NCBI GenBank assembly: GCA_035711465.1
Contig: DASTCC010000039.1
Coordinates: 1-7,824, forward strand
Length of the DNA: 7,824 bases
Direction of reading: 5' to 3'
Origin: DASTCC01 sp035711465
GTDB taxonomy: Bacteria > Acidobacteriota > Vicinamibacteria > Vicinamibacterales > SCN-69-37
Within the stretch, counting starts at the first letter, position 1, and every line of letters starts with the position of its first letter. The translations under genes were made by a program, and so were the position numbers. A model generated the notes under the pieces. It did not search any database. It was not told the origin of the DNA and worked only from the letters and a program-made list of their open reading frames with translations. Shown here piece after piece: positions 1 to 7,277 of the stretch.

Positions 1-239
1 GGTGTCGCGAGTGCCGAAGCCGGCAGCGACGCGGTGTCGGCGCGCCGATCGAGCCGCCGCGACGTCAATTGATCGACGTAGTGCTCGTCGGCGCGCATGC
101 GGTAGCTCGCCGGCAGTCCTTCGCGGCCGGGCCGGCGAGCAACGGGCGTGCGTTCCAGTTCTTCGTGATCGTCGTCAAACGAATCTTGGATGGACTTGTA
201 GCCGGGCGAGCTCAACTCGCCGGGATTGAACTCAGACAC
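1..239 (-). CDS. N-terminal part of an unidentified protein, cut by the left edge
   Basis: An open frame starts at a GTG (237-239) and runs 79 codons without a stop to the window edge, so the C-terminus is missing. A good Shine-Dalgarno core, GGAGG, lies 8 bases upstream, which decides the start. The visible protein is hydrophilic, with no signal peptide or membrane segment: an acidic stretch around residues 19-29 (DSFDDDHEELE), a basic Pro/Arg-rich linker at 30-39, then a conserved-looking block GLPASYRMRADEHYVDQL at 41-58, followed by an Arg/Ala-rich part. The codons have the strong G/C third-position bias of the other genes here. I do not recognise a family with certainty. The acidic, linker-like start followed by a short motif suggests a cytoplasmic regulatory or DNA-associated protein, but this is only a guess. 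It follows the protease/GT-C operon on the same strand after 84 bases, probably as a separate translation unit. Confidence 0.7.
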   Translation of the reverse strand, partial: MSEFNPGELSSPGYKSIQDSFDDDHEELERTPVARRPGREGLPASYRMRADEHYVDQLTSRRLDRRADTASLPASALAT

Positions 240-247
240 GCTGGGGG

Positions 248-252
248 CCTCC
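248..252 (-). promoter_or_regulatory. Shine-Dalgarno site of the left-edge gene
   Basis: GGAGG on the minus strand, 8 bases before the GTG start at 239. It is one of only two clear Shine-Dalgarno cores in the window. It supports the GTG start and shows that this gene, unlike the CPBP protease and ridA genes, has a leader. A possible -10 hexamer, TACGAT (270-275), lies further upstream in the 84-base gap; no convincing -35 or terminator is seen there. Confidence 0.65.
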
Positions 253-323
253 GGTCGTGCAAGGCGCGAATCGTACCAGACGCAGTCGACAATTCACAGC
301 GCGAAAAGTCTACCTGTCGAGTG

Positions 324-2330
324 TCAACGGATGTCAGGACGCTTGACGACGTACACCGCGCCGTCCGCTTCTTCATGGACGAGCTGGAACCAGTCGCGAA
401 ACCGCTCGAAGCGCTCGCGCGCTGGCGGTCGATCCGTCGGCGGCCACAGCTCCGGATGCACGACGATGTAGGTGACGCCGAGATCGAGAATCGTCTCGAG
501 GCTCTGCTGGTCGGGAAAGCCCATCAGCTTCTCGAAGGTCTCCGTGTAGCCCGGCGGCTGGATGCCGCTGTAGCCCTGGAAGATCGGCTGGAAGTGCGCG
601 GTCGAGTGCTGCATGAAGCGCGTGTTGCTGCGCTCGCGCGTGATCAGACTCAGCGAGTCGGGCACCGGAAGCTCGAGGACCGAGAACGGCTTCGGCTGGG
701 AGCCCAGCCAGCGATCGATGGCCGGCTGCTCCATCGCGAACGGCCGCACGTCGATCGGCATCGCGGCGAACTCGCCGAGGCACACGAGCCCGACGATCGC
801 CGCCGCGGCCGTGCGCGATCGCGCGCGGAGCTTCGACGTCATCCGATCGAATCCCATCGCCGCGAGGACGCCAATCGCCAGCACGCCGAGCAGCGTGAAT
901 CGCGACGGCACGCGGACGAAACTGAGACCGGGCAGCCAGTACAGCCATTGCCAGACGCCGAGGGGCGGACCGACGGCGAGCCAGATCGTCATCAGCACGA
1001 TCGCGAGGTACAGCCAGCGATCGTCGCGGCTGGTCCGGCCACGCCACTGGCGCAGCGCGTCGAGCCGCGCGCGGATCGACGCCAGCGGCGCGAAGGGCAC
1101 GAGGCGCGTGAGCACCGCACGCAGGATGGCGAAGATCGCCGCGTACGCCCACGGCTGCCAGCCATGCGCTCTGAGCAGCACGATCTGACCGAGTCCGATC
1201 GAGACTTCCCCGCGCATCAGCACGGCGATGCCGATCGCGATTTGCGACAAGACGAGCAGGTCGAGCCCGAGCGCGGCGCGCCGCCACCAGCGATCGGCAG
1301 GACGGGCGGACGCGGCGCCTGGCCAGAACGCGGCGGCCGCAAGCAGGAACGGCAGCACGCCGGGAAACAGCGACGCGTCGGGCGGCGTGCGCAGCCATGC
1401 CCAGTCCGGCAGTTGCGCGAGCAGCCACTGCTGCGCGTGCGACGGCGACGACACGAAGCTCGACGCGCTCAGACTCCAGTCCCGATCGAGGACGCGCTTG
1501 AGGCCGATCTCGCGCTGCGCGGCCTGGTAGGGCAGATAGATCAGGACGGCAGGCACGAGGGCCAGGACGCCGATCCAGCCGAGATCGCGCAGCCGTCGCG
1601 CGGGCGCCAGCGGCGCCCCCCGGATCCAGCGGTAGACCATCAGCATGACGACGCCGAGCAGCAGGAACGCGGCGCCGTGTCCGCTCGTGAGCGCCTGCAG
1701 CGCGAACAGCGCCGCGGCGATGCGCAGGTCGCGCGGCCGGCCGCGCTCGAAGTAGGCGTCGAGATACGCGAGCGTGAACGGCACCCACTGAATCGTCGCC
1801 AGGTGCATCTGATCGATCCGCAGCAGCCGCGACGGCGCGAAGGCAAAGACGATTCCGGCGACGAACGCCGCCGGCCGCGACAGGCCCAGCTGCCGCGCGA
1901 GCACATGCGCGCCGACCGCGCAGAGCACGCTGGACACGAACGCGACCAGGTTGGCCGCGAGCACGACGTTGCCGGTCACCCAAACGACCGGCGCCGCGAA
2001 GAACGCGCTGCCGATCAGGTTTTCCGAGTACGCCAGCGTGTTCTTGAACGGATAGAAGATGTTGGCGTCGAAGATCGCCCACGGCGCGTGCGTCAGCGCA
2101 TGCACGTCCCACGCGATCGTCCACAGGAACAGCTCGGTGTCGCTGCCGCCTGAGAGCGAATGATCCGCCAGCGACCAGGCCAGCGGCGCCGACATCACCA
2201 CCATGATCAAGGTGTAGATGGCGCACGCCACCAGCAGAGAGCCGCCGGGATCGGGGCTCGGGACTCGAGGATCGAGGCCTGGCGCGGGCTCCAGTTTCAA
2301 GCCGTCCGCGACCTGAGCGCGCGGTGCCAT
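324..2330 (-). CDS. Polytopic membrane protein, GT-C glycosyltransferase-like
   Basis: A 668-residue inner-membrane protein. A short Pro-rich cytoplasmic N-terminus (1-30) precedes a first membrane helix at about 31-53. An extracytoplasmic loop follows with GGSDTELFLWTIAWDVHAL (61-79) and FDANIFYPFKNTLAYSENLIG (from 87). This acidic loop after the first helix, with the YP...LAYSE stretch, is the layout of GT-C enzymes, in which a loop Asp/Glu takes part in catalysis with a polyprenyl-phosphate sugar donor. About ten further helices follow to about 520, then a soluble extracytoplasmic C-terminal domain (about 525-668) with IVVHPELWPP at 622-631. Substrate and acceptor cannot be told; envelope sugar transfer is an inference, and membership in a non-enzymatic relative is possible. 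The ATG at 2328-2330 is chosen because helix 1 begins soon after it; a GTG six bases upstream is an alternative. The start lies inside the end of the CPBP gene (34-base overlap), so translation is probably coupled. Confidence 0.85.
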   Translation of the reverse strand: MAPRAQVADGLKLEPAPGLDPRVPSPDPGGSLLVACAIYTLIMVVMSAPLAWSLADHSLSGGSDTELFLWTIAWDVHALTHAPWAIFDANIFYPFKNTLAYSENLIGSAFFAAPVVWVTGNVVLAANLVAFVSSVLCAVGAHVLARQLGLSRPAAFVAGIVFAFAPSRLLRIDQMHLATIQWVPFTLAYLDAYFERGRPRDLRIAAALFALQALTSGHGAAFLLLGVVMLMVYRWIRGAPLAPARRLRDLGWIGVLALVPAVLIYLPYQAAQREIGLKRVLDRDWSLSASSFVSSPSHAQQWLLAQLPDWAWLRTPPDASLFPGVLPFLLAAAAFWPGAASARPADRWWRRAALGLDLLVLSQIAIGIAVLMRGEVSIGLGQIVLLRAHGWQPWAYAAIFAILRAVLTRLVPFAPLASIRARLDALRQWRGRTSRDDRWLYLAIVLMTIWLAVGPPLGVWQWLYWLPGLSFVRVPSRFTLLGVLAIGVLAAMGFDRMTSKLRARSRTAAAAIVGLVCLGEFAAMPIDVRPFAMEQPAIDRWLGSQPKPFSVLELPVPDSLSLITRERSNTRFMQHSTAHFQPIFQGYSGIQPPGYTETFEKLMGFPDQQSLETILDLGVTYIVVHPELWPPTDRPPARERFERFRDWFQLVHEEADGAVYVVKRPDIR

Positions 2331-5300
2331 TGCCACCCGAGCGCGAAAACCAGGAGCGCCGCAATCGGGCCGCCGATCCACGCGGCGCTGAACGGCTGCG
2401 TCACGCTCGACGCCGCGAGACCGGCTGCGGCCATCGTCGCCAGCGCGACAGGAATCGTCGTCAAGTCGGCGCGGAGCGCGGTGAGGTACGCGAGCAGAAG
2501 CCCCACGCTCGTCAACAACCCGGCGAGGAGCCAGGCCGTCACGCTGCTGGCGCCCGGGGCGCCGACGGCGAGGAAGCCGATGAGCGCGAGCGCCACGCCG
2601 TACGAGGCGCGCGATCGCGTCCACCCGTGCGTGGCGCGATCGACGGCGACGAGCACGGTCAGCAGCACCGCGAGGCGGGTCAGATACCCGCCGATCGGCG
2701 CGAGCGCGACGTGCGCAATCGGCACCACCGCGCCGATCGCCGTCAGGTCGGGAAAGCGGCCCCAGATCGGCGTGCGCAGCCACGCGGCTACTGCGGCAAT
2801 ACCGGCGCCGGCGAGGCCGACGGCAATGCCGAGCCCGAGCGCGTCGCGATCGGGCAGCCGCGACGTGCCGTCGATCTTCGCCGGCGCGGAGCCGATCGGC
2901 AGACCGACGAGCACGGAGATCAGCGTCAGCGCCACGACGCCGATGCCCGCGAGCACCACCATCTGCAGCGGCAGCGGCTGCGCGGTAGGCAGGTTCGCCA
3001 TCGTCATCGGCAGGCCGTTGGCCGAGTTCAGCCCCGAGGCGAGCAGCATCAAGCCGGCGGCGGCGACGAACAGCCGCGGCGCGTATCGATGGCGGCTCCA
3101 GGCGATCACCGCGGCGCCGGCCGCAGCGACGAGCAGGCTCCCGAAAACGAACGTCGTGAAGACCTGGATGATCAGGTTGCGGGTGTCCGACGCGCGTTGC
3201 GATCGCAGCCAGTCCTCGGGCACGTGGACGAAGCGGCCGGTGGACGTCACCTCGTCTCCGGCGATCGTCACCTGGATGCGCAGCTCGCCCTGCGGCAGGG
3301 GCGGCGCCTGCCGATCGGCGAAGGTGAAGACCCAGTCGGTACGGGCGTCGAGCTTCTGCGGCCGCGCTTCGATCTCGGCGGCCTGACCGGCGGCGACGTC
3401 GAGGCCGGTGCGTGCCTTCACCGCGTCCTGCGCCAGACGGCGCGCGGACGCTTCGTCGAGCGATGCGCCCTTGCGTCCCTCGGGCAGCACGTGGCTCACC
3501 AGACCGACCTCGCCCGTCCCCGAGATGCCTACGCGCCATTCTTCGGCGCGCTCGGCGACGTCGCCTTCGTAGCTGGCGATGCGCACCTGCCAGCCCGGTG
3601 CAGGCAGATAAGTGCCGACGAGCGTGCGGCGCCGCTCTTCGCCCGCGGTGCGGGCGACGAACTCGTGCGGCCCGCCGCTGCCGCCGTCGGGCACCGGCAT
3701 CACGCGCCATCGCGCATCGAGCGTCGCGCCGCGCGCGGCGGCGGCTTCGCGCGCGATCTCGGCGGCACGCGCGCGCGACACGGTCACCATGCGATCGGGC
3801 CGGCCGAGCACGGCGATGGCCACCAGCGCGACCAGGCCAACCGCGCCGGCCGCCATCCACGCCGTGCGCGTCGTCCCGCTGACGGCGTAGTGCGGCGCGG
3901 CCTCGTCGTCCTCGACGATCTCGCGCGGCGGCGGCGGCGTCCATGCCGCGTTCCGCAGCGACGGATCCAGCGTCGTCCACGCGCCGGTCTGGGCGCGGCG
4001 CCAGAGCAACACCCAGAGCGGCACGAAGGTCATCACGATCAGCATCAGCTGCTGAACCCAGATGCCGGGTGCGGTGGCCGAGAAGATCGGCAGCGCGAAC
4101 CAGACGACGTCGAACGCGAAGTGCAGGACGATGCCGGGGATCAGGCCGAAATAGAGGTAGATGAGCCCGAACCCGATCGACGGCAGGATCAGCTCCACCG
4201 GCCGCGCGTAGGAGGGCTGCGCCGGATACGTCGCATGGCCGGCGCCGAAGACGAGCGACTGGACGACGAACGCGATCACGATGAAGAGCGTGCGCTTGCC
4301 GAAGCGATCGCCGATGAGCGCGGCGCCGGCGATCGGCACGGCCCGGAACAGACACTCTTCCCAGAAGCCGGCCTGCAGCGAGTTGGCAATGGCGTCGAGC
4401 CACGGCACGTAGGTCGCGAGCGCATCGGGATGGAGGAGCGTCTCCGACGGCGACCACCAGCCGAGCACACGGGTCGCGAAGAGATAGAGACCGACGTCGT
4501 AGGCGAGGAAGACGGTCACGAGCAGATAGCCGGCGACGGTGTGGCCGAGAATCGTCGTCGAGCTGCCGGCCGCGGGCGACCAGGACCGCCAGAGCTGCGG
4601 ATGCGATCCGAAGGCGCGCCGCGTCAGGCTCTCGGCGGCCATGAACGACAGCGCGAAGAACGCGGAGAAGCCGACGAACATCGAGACCGCGGTGGCGATC
4701 TGCTGGGCGATGAACGTCGACCGCGGCAGCGCGGTGTCGTACGACATCCACGCCAGCGGCCAGGAGTTGATCGTCGCCAGCGCCTGCAGGCCGGCGATGA
4801 AGATGCCCCATTTCACCGCCGGCCGCACGATCACCGAACGCTGGCGCAGCAGGTAGAACAGGCCGATGCCGATGCCGCCGAAGACGTACAGCAGCGCCAT
4901 GCCGACGACCGAGCCCACGCCGATCGCCTCGTTGGCCGACCGCATGCTTGCGTAGCGGCGATCGAAGGCCTCGGGCACGAAGACGAACCGCGAGACTTCG
5001 GTCAACCGATCGCCGGTGACCGTGAGCCGGAGGCGATACCGGCCGTCGCCGAGCGCGGGCGTCTTCCGCTCGTAGGTCAGGGTGTGATCGACGCGGCCGT
5101 TGGTGCGCACTTCCTGCGACTGCTCGACCAGCTCGTAGCCGGCGAGATCCACACGCCAGCGGCCGGTCGCGCCCTGCTCGGCAAGGGCGCGGGCGGCCGC
5201 GGGCTCGATCGCCGGGCCGGCCGCGCTCTCGGCGATCGTCTCGACGAACCCGTCGAGACGGCCGTCGGGGGCGAAGCGGATCGTCGTCTCGTTGGTCTCG

Positions 5301-5626
5301 CCTTCCTTGAAATGACGCACGCGCCAGGCATAGGGCGCGTAGAGGCCGTCGCCGAGCATCGCCGTGAACGCCGGCTTGCCGCCGCCCTCGAGCTCGACGA
5401 AGGTCTGGGTGTCGGTGTCGAGGCCGAACGAGGCGGCCTGTTGAAAGCCGGCCGGCCCGAGCTGTTCGCGGGCCATGATCGCCGCCGCCGCCGCGAGGGC
5501 ACGGTCGCGATCCATCGAGACGTCGAGGGCGAGAATCGAGAACGCAAGCGGGAAGAAATAGCGCGCCGCGACGCCGCAGGCGATGGCGACGAGGCCGAAG
5601 AGGACCCAGAAACGCGGCTGTTTCAC
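2297..5626 (-). CDS. Giant duplicated CPBP-family intramembrane metalloprotease
   Basis: A 1109-residue membrane protein. Order: N-terminal helix (about 6-24), extracytoplasmic module 1 (about 36-222), membrane domain 1 (about 236-542), a Pro/acidic linker (about 545-585), a helix (588-607), module 2 (about 613-806), membrane domain 2 (about 816-1098). Membrane domain 1 has the CPBP/Abi (MEROPS M79, Rce1-like) motifs: EECLFR (E423, E424, R428), FGAGH (F460, H464) and HFAFD (H502, D506), so a metal-dependent intramembrane peptidase is expected to be active. Usual CPBP proteins have about 200-300 residues; this one is several times longer. The second half repeats the architecture of the first, but has no glutamate after E804 and so cannot form the EExxxR site. 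The GTG start has no Shine-Dalgarno site but a TAGAAT hexamer 6 bases upstream, suggesting a leaderless mRNA; helix 1 begins at residue 6, which supports this start. The substrate is unknown; CPBP members act in protein maturation, bacteriocin immunity or regulation. First gene of an operon with the GT-C-like gene. Confidence 0.9.
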   Translation of the reverse strand: MKQPRFWVLFGLVAIACGVAARYFFPLAFSILALDVSMDRDRALAAAAAIMAREQLGPAGFQQAASFGLDTDTQTFVELEGGGKPAFTAMLGDGLYAPYAWRVRHFKEGETNETTIRFAPDGRLDGFVETIAESAAGPAIEPAAARALAEQGATGRWRVDLAGYELVEQSQEVRTNGRVDHTLTYERKTPALGDGRYRLRLTVTGDRLTEVSRFVFVPEAFDRRYASMRSANEAIGVGSVVGMALLYVFGGIGIGLFYLLRQRSVIVRPAVKWGIFIAGLQALATINSWPLAWMSYDTALPRSTFIAQQIATAVSMFVGFSAFFALSFMAAESLTRRAFGSHPQLWRSWSPAAGSSTTILGHTVAGYLLVTVFLAYDVGLYLFATRVLGWWSPSETLLHPDALATYVPWLDAIANSLQAGFWEECLFRAVPIAGAALIGDRFGKRTLFIVIAFVVQSLVFGAGHATYPAQPSYARPVELILPSIGFGLIYLYFGLIPGIVLHFAFDVVWFALPIFSATAPGIWVQQLMLIVMTFVPLWVLLWRRAQTGAWTTLDPSLRNAAWTPPPPREIVEDDEAAPHYAVSGTTRTAWMAAGAVGLVALVAIAVLGRPDRMVTVSRARAAEIAREAAAARGATLDARWRVMPVPDGGSGGPHEFVARTAGEERRRTLVGTYLPAPGWQVRIASYEGDVAERAEEWRVGISGTGEVGLVSHVLPEGRKGASLDEASARRLAQDAVKARTGLDVAAGQAAEIEARPQKLDARTDWVFTFADRQAPPLPQGELRIQVTIAGDEVTSTGRFVHVPEDWLRSQRASDTRNLIIQVFTTFVFGSLLVAAAGAAVIAWSRHRYAPRLFVAAAGLMLLASGLNSANGLPMTMANLPTAQPLPLQMVVLAGIGVVALTLISVLVGLPIGSAPAKIDGTSRLPDRDALGLGIAVGLAGAGIAAVAAWLRTPIWGRFPDLTAIGAVVPIAHVALAPIGGYLTRLAVLLTVLVAVDRATHGWTRSRASYGVALALIGFLAVGAPGASSVTAWLLAGLLTSVGLLLAYLTALRADLTTIPVALATMAAAGLAASSVTQPFSAAWIGGPIAALLVFALGWQWHRALRSRTA
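3209..3790 (-). repeat. Second copy of the extracytoplasmic module in the CPBP protein
   Basis: Protein-level repeat: residues about 613-806 match residues about 36-222 (bases 4961-5521) of the same protein. The clearest part is GDRLTEVSRFVFVPEAF (205-221) against GDEVTSTGRFVHVPEDW (790-806), 9 identities in 17. Each copy has the order: Ala-rich helix, beta strands, a strand pair ending in a G-x-(L/V)-x-G-(F/L) turn (RLDGF at 123-127; EVGL at 706-709), a second Ala-rich helix (about 140-150; about 722-737), a strand set, then the conserved end and a membrane helix. The helix-plus-strands pattern resembles PepSY-type domains, but I cannot confirm the family. The DNA itself is no longer obviously repeated, so the duplication is old. 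Confidence 0.7.
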
Positions 5627-5632
5627 GGCGCG

Positions 5633-5638
5633 ATTCTA
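5633..5638 (-). promoter_or_regulatory. -10 hexamer TAGAAT, leaderless start of the CPBP gene
   Basis: TAGAAT on the minus strand differs from the sigma-70 consensus TATAAT at one base. Six bases separate it from the GTG start at 5626, so transcription should begin at or next to the start codon. No Shine-Dalgarno sequence fits in that space. No good -35 box is seen at 16-18 bases upstream. The ridA gene has the same hexamer in nearly the same place. Confidence 0.55.
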
Positions 5639-5642
5639 CTGG

Positions 5643-5671
5643 TTCCCGGCGCCGAATCGACGTGATACGCT
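5643..5671 (+). promoter_or_regulatory. Possible promoter of the TPR/aspartic protease gene
   Basis: The plus strand has TG-A-TACGCT (extended -10 form, hexamer at 5666-5671), 82 bases before the ATG at 5754. A weak -35 candidate, TTCCCG (5643-5648), is 17 bases upstream. The element overlaps the region upstream of the divergent CPBP start, so the two promoters would lie face to back within about 50 bases and could share control. The match to consensus is poor. Confidence 0.3.
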
Positions 5672-5743
5672 GCCCGGACGATTCCAGCCCGACCCGACGG
5701 CTGCCCCCGGCTGTCTGGCGCCGGCAGATCATTCGTCTGGCAC

Positions 5744-5748
5744 GGAGG
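5744..5748 (+). promoter_or_regulatory. Shine-Dalgarno site of the TPR/aspartic protease gene
   Basis: GGAGG with a 5-base spacer before the ATG at 5754. It decides the start: the same frame is open upstream to 5583, but that extension would antisense the CPBP start, lacks such a site and would bury the signal peptide. Confidence 0.8.
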
Positions 5749-5753
5749 ACGCC

Positions 5754-7277
5754 ATGCTGCCATCCGCGTTTCGACCGAAAGGTGTCGCGATCGTCACGCT
5801 GCTCGCCGCCGGCACCCTGACTCTGGGGGCACAGGATCAACGGCACTCCGACTTCGACGCGAGGCTCCGCGAGGGCCACGAGTTGATGTCGCAGCTCAAG
5901 TACGAGGACGCGTTCCTGGCCTATCGCGACGCGCGCGGCAGCCAGGACGCACGAGTGCGCGTGCAGGCCGGCACCGGGGCGGTGCGCGCGATGCTCAAGG
6001 TCGGCTACTACGCGGAGGCGGTGCGCATCGCCAGCGAAGTCGCCTCCCGGGATCCGGAGAACAGCGCCGCGCTGGCGATCGACGGCGACGCGCTCTGGGC
6101 GTCGAGCCTGTTCCCCGAAGCCGAAGCGCGCTACGAAGAAGCCCTGAAGATCAACCCGAACGATCCCGTCGCACTCCACGGTCGCGGCCGATCGCTCGCC
6201 GCGCAGCGCCGGTTCAGCGAGGCGATCGTCGACGTCAACAAGGCACTGGAGATCGACGACAAGCAGGCGGCGTATCACTACACGCTCGCCTCGATCTACG
6301 AGGACACGCGCGATTTCAAGAGCGCCTCCGAGGCGCTCGCCGACTACCTCGGGCTGATTCCCTCGCGCAACGAGAACGACCTCGCGAAGTGGGCTGAAAC
6401 TCAGGTCGAGTTCCTGCGCGACTTCGGCTACGTCACGCCGTTTGAGGAAATCAGCCGCCAGCAAAGCTACACGATGCCGTTCCGCGAGCACGAGGGCCGG
6501 CTGCTCGTGAAGGGCCGGCTCAACGGCCTCGTCGAGGTCGAGTTCGCGCTCGACACGGGCACCGACCAGACCTTCATCACGCCGGCGATCGCGCGCCGCG
6601 CCAACGTCAAGTCGAAGTCGACGCTCCAGACCGCCGGCGTCGGCGACCTCGGCTACGGCTTCCGCGGACTGCAGATCGCCAAGTTCGATCAGATCGACAT
6701 CGGCCCGCTGCGCATGCGCAACGTCACCGGCGTCATCAAGAGCCCGTCGCTCAAGGACCTGCCGCGCGAAGAAGGCAGCGGCTTCTCGCCGCTCTCGCTC
6801 GGCTTCTCGGTCCGCGTCGACTACGCCAAACGCCAGCTGACGATGGCGCGGACGCTGCCGAAGTGGGACGCGCCGGTGCGCGTGCCGCTCCGCATGCAGC
6901 GGCTCGCGATCGTCCGCGGCATCGTCAACGGCAACACGCCGGCGGGCTTCGTGCTCGACACCGGCGGCGAAGCGACCTCGCTCAGCCGCCGCGTCGCCGG
7001 CACGCTCGGCATGGATCCGGAGCTGCGCCGCGTGCCGGCGCAGGTCTACGGCAGCTCGGGCTGGGATCGCCGCGCCTTCCTGATGCCGTACGTCGACATC
7101 GAGTTCGCCAGTGGCGTCGGCCTGCAGCAGCGCTCCGTTCCTGTCGTCAATCTCGACGCGCCCTCAGCGCTGCTCGGCGTCAACATCGGCGGCATCATCG
7201 GCCACGAGCTGCTCAGCCGCTACACGCTCACGATCGATCTCAATCGCGCCGAGGTCGGGCTGGAGCCGATCAAGTAA
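5754..7277 (+). CDS. Exported TPR protein with two retropepsin-like aspartic protease lobes
   Basis: A 507-residue protein. Residues 1-26 form a signal peptide (basic RPKG, hydrophobic core VAIVTLLAAGTLTL, likely cleavage after LGA before QDQ), so it acts outside the cytoplasmic membrane. Residues about 36-205 are TPR-like helical repeats; the clearest are 106-137 (ending EEALKINPND), 138-170 (ending NKALEIDDK) and 171-205. Lobe 1 (about 249-365) has ALDTGTDQTFI with D267; lobe 2 (about 383-505) has VLDTGGEATSL with D402. Both lobes end in a matching element: GFSPLSLGFSVRVDYAKRQL (343-362) and IIGHELLSRYTLTIDLNRAE (481-500). Two clan AA lobes in one chain could make an intramolecular, pepsin-like active site, whereas retropepsins usually form dimers of one lobe. 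In lobe 2 the residue after DTG is Gly, not the usual Ser, Thr or Ala. TPRs suggest a protein partner or substrate-binding scaffold. Stop TAA. Divergent from the CPBP gene and convergent with ridA. Substrate unknown. Confidence 0.92.
   Translation: MLPSAFRPKGVAIVTLLAAGTLTLGAQDQRHSDFDARLREGHELMSQLKYEDAFLAYRDARGSQDARVRVQAGTGAVRAMLKVGYYAEAVRIASEVASRDPENSAALAIDGDALWASSLFPEAEARYEEALKINPNDPVALHGRGRSLAAQRRFSEAIVDVNKALEIDDKQAAYHYTLASIYEDTRDFKSASEALADYLGLIPSRNENDLAKWAETQVEFLRDFGYVTPFEEISRQQSYTMPFREHEGRLLVKGRLNGLVEVEFALDTGTDQTFITPAIARRANVKSKSTLQTAGVGDLGYGFRGLQIAKFDQIDIGPLRMRNVTGVIKSPSLKDLPREEGSGFSPLSLGFSVRVDYAKRQLTMARTLPKWDAPVRVPLRMQRLAIVRGIVNGNTPAGFVLDTGGEATSLSRRVAGTLGMDPELRRVPAQVYGSSGWDRRAFLMPYVDIEFASGVGLQQRSVPVVNLDAPSALLGVNIGGIIGHELLSRYTLTIDLNRAEVGLEPIK

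Noticed and set aside
69..2153. A plus-strand open frame of about 690 codons, antisense to the GT-C-like gene
   Set aside because: Extreme Arg/Glu/His content with no domain signature; the opposite strand encodes a coherent polytopic membrane protein with a sound start and stop.
2324..5665. A plus-strand open frame of about 1110 codons, antisense to the CPBP gene
   Set aside because: Its product is an Arg/His/Asp/Gln-rich, low-complexity polypeptide without membrane segments or motifs, as expected for the antisense shadow of a GC-rich gene. The minus strand has intact CPBP motifs and membrane helices.
5701..5727. CTGCC...GGCAG inverted repeat in the leader of the TPR/protease gene
   Set aside because: Arms of only 5 bases with a 17-base loop are expected by chance in sequence this GC-rich; no riboswitch or terminator layout is seen.
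5583..5753. N-terminal extension of the TPR/aspartic protease gene by 57 codons
   Set aside because: It would overlap the CPBP start, has no Shine-Dalgarno site and would place the signal peptide inside the protein; GGAGG points to the ATG at 5754.
2331..6491. Upstream extension of the GT-C-like frame to over 2000 codons on the minus strand
   Set aside because: Beyond 2330 the translation is Arg-rich nonsense in a frame shifted from the CPBP gene and then antisense to the TPR/protease gene; the true start is near 2330.
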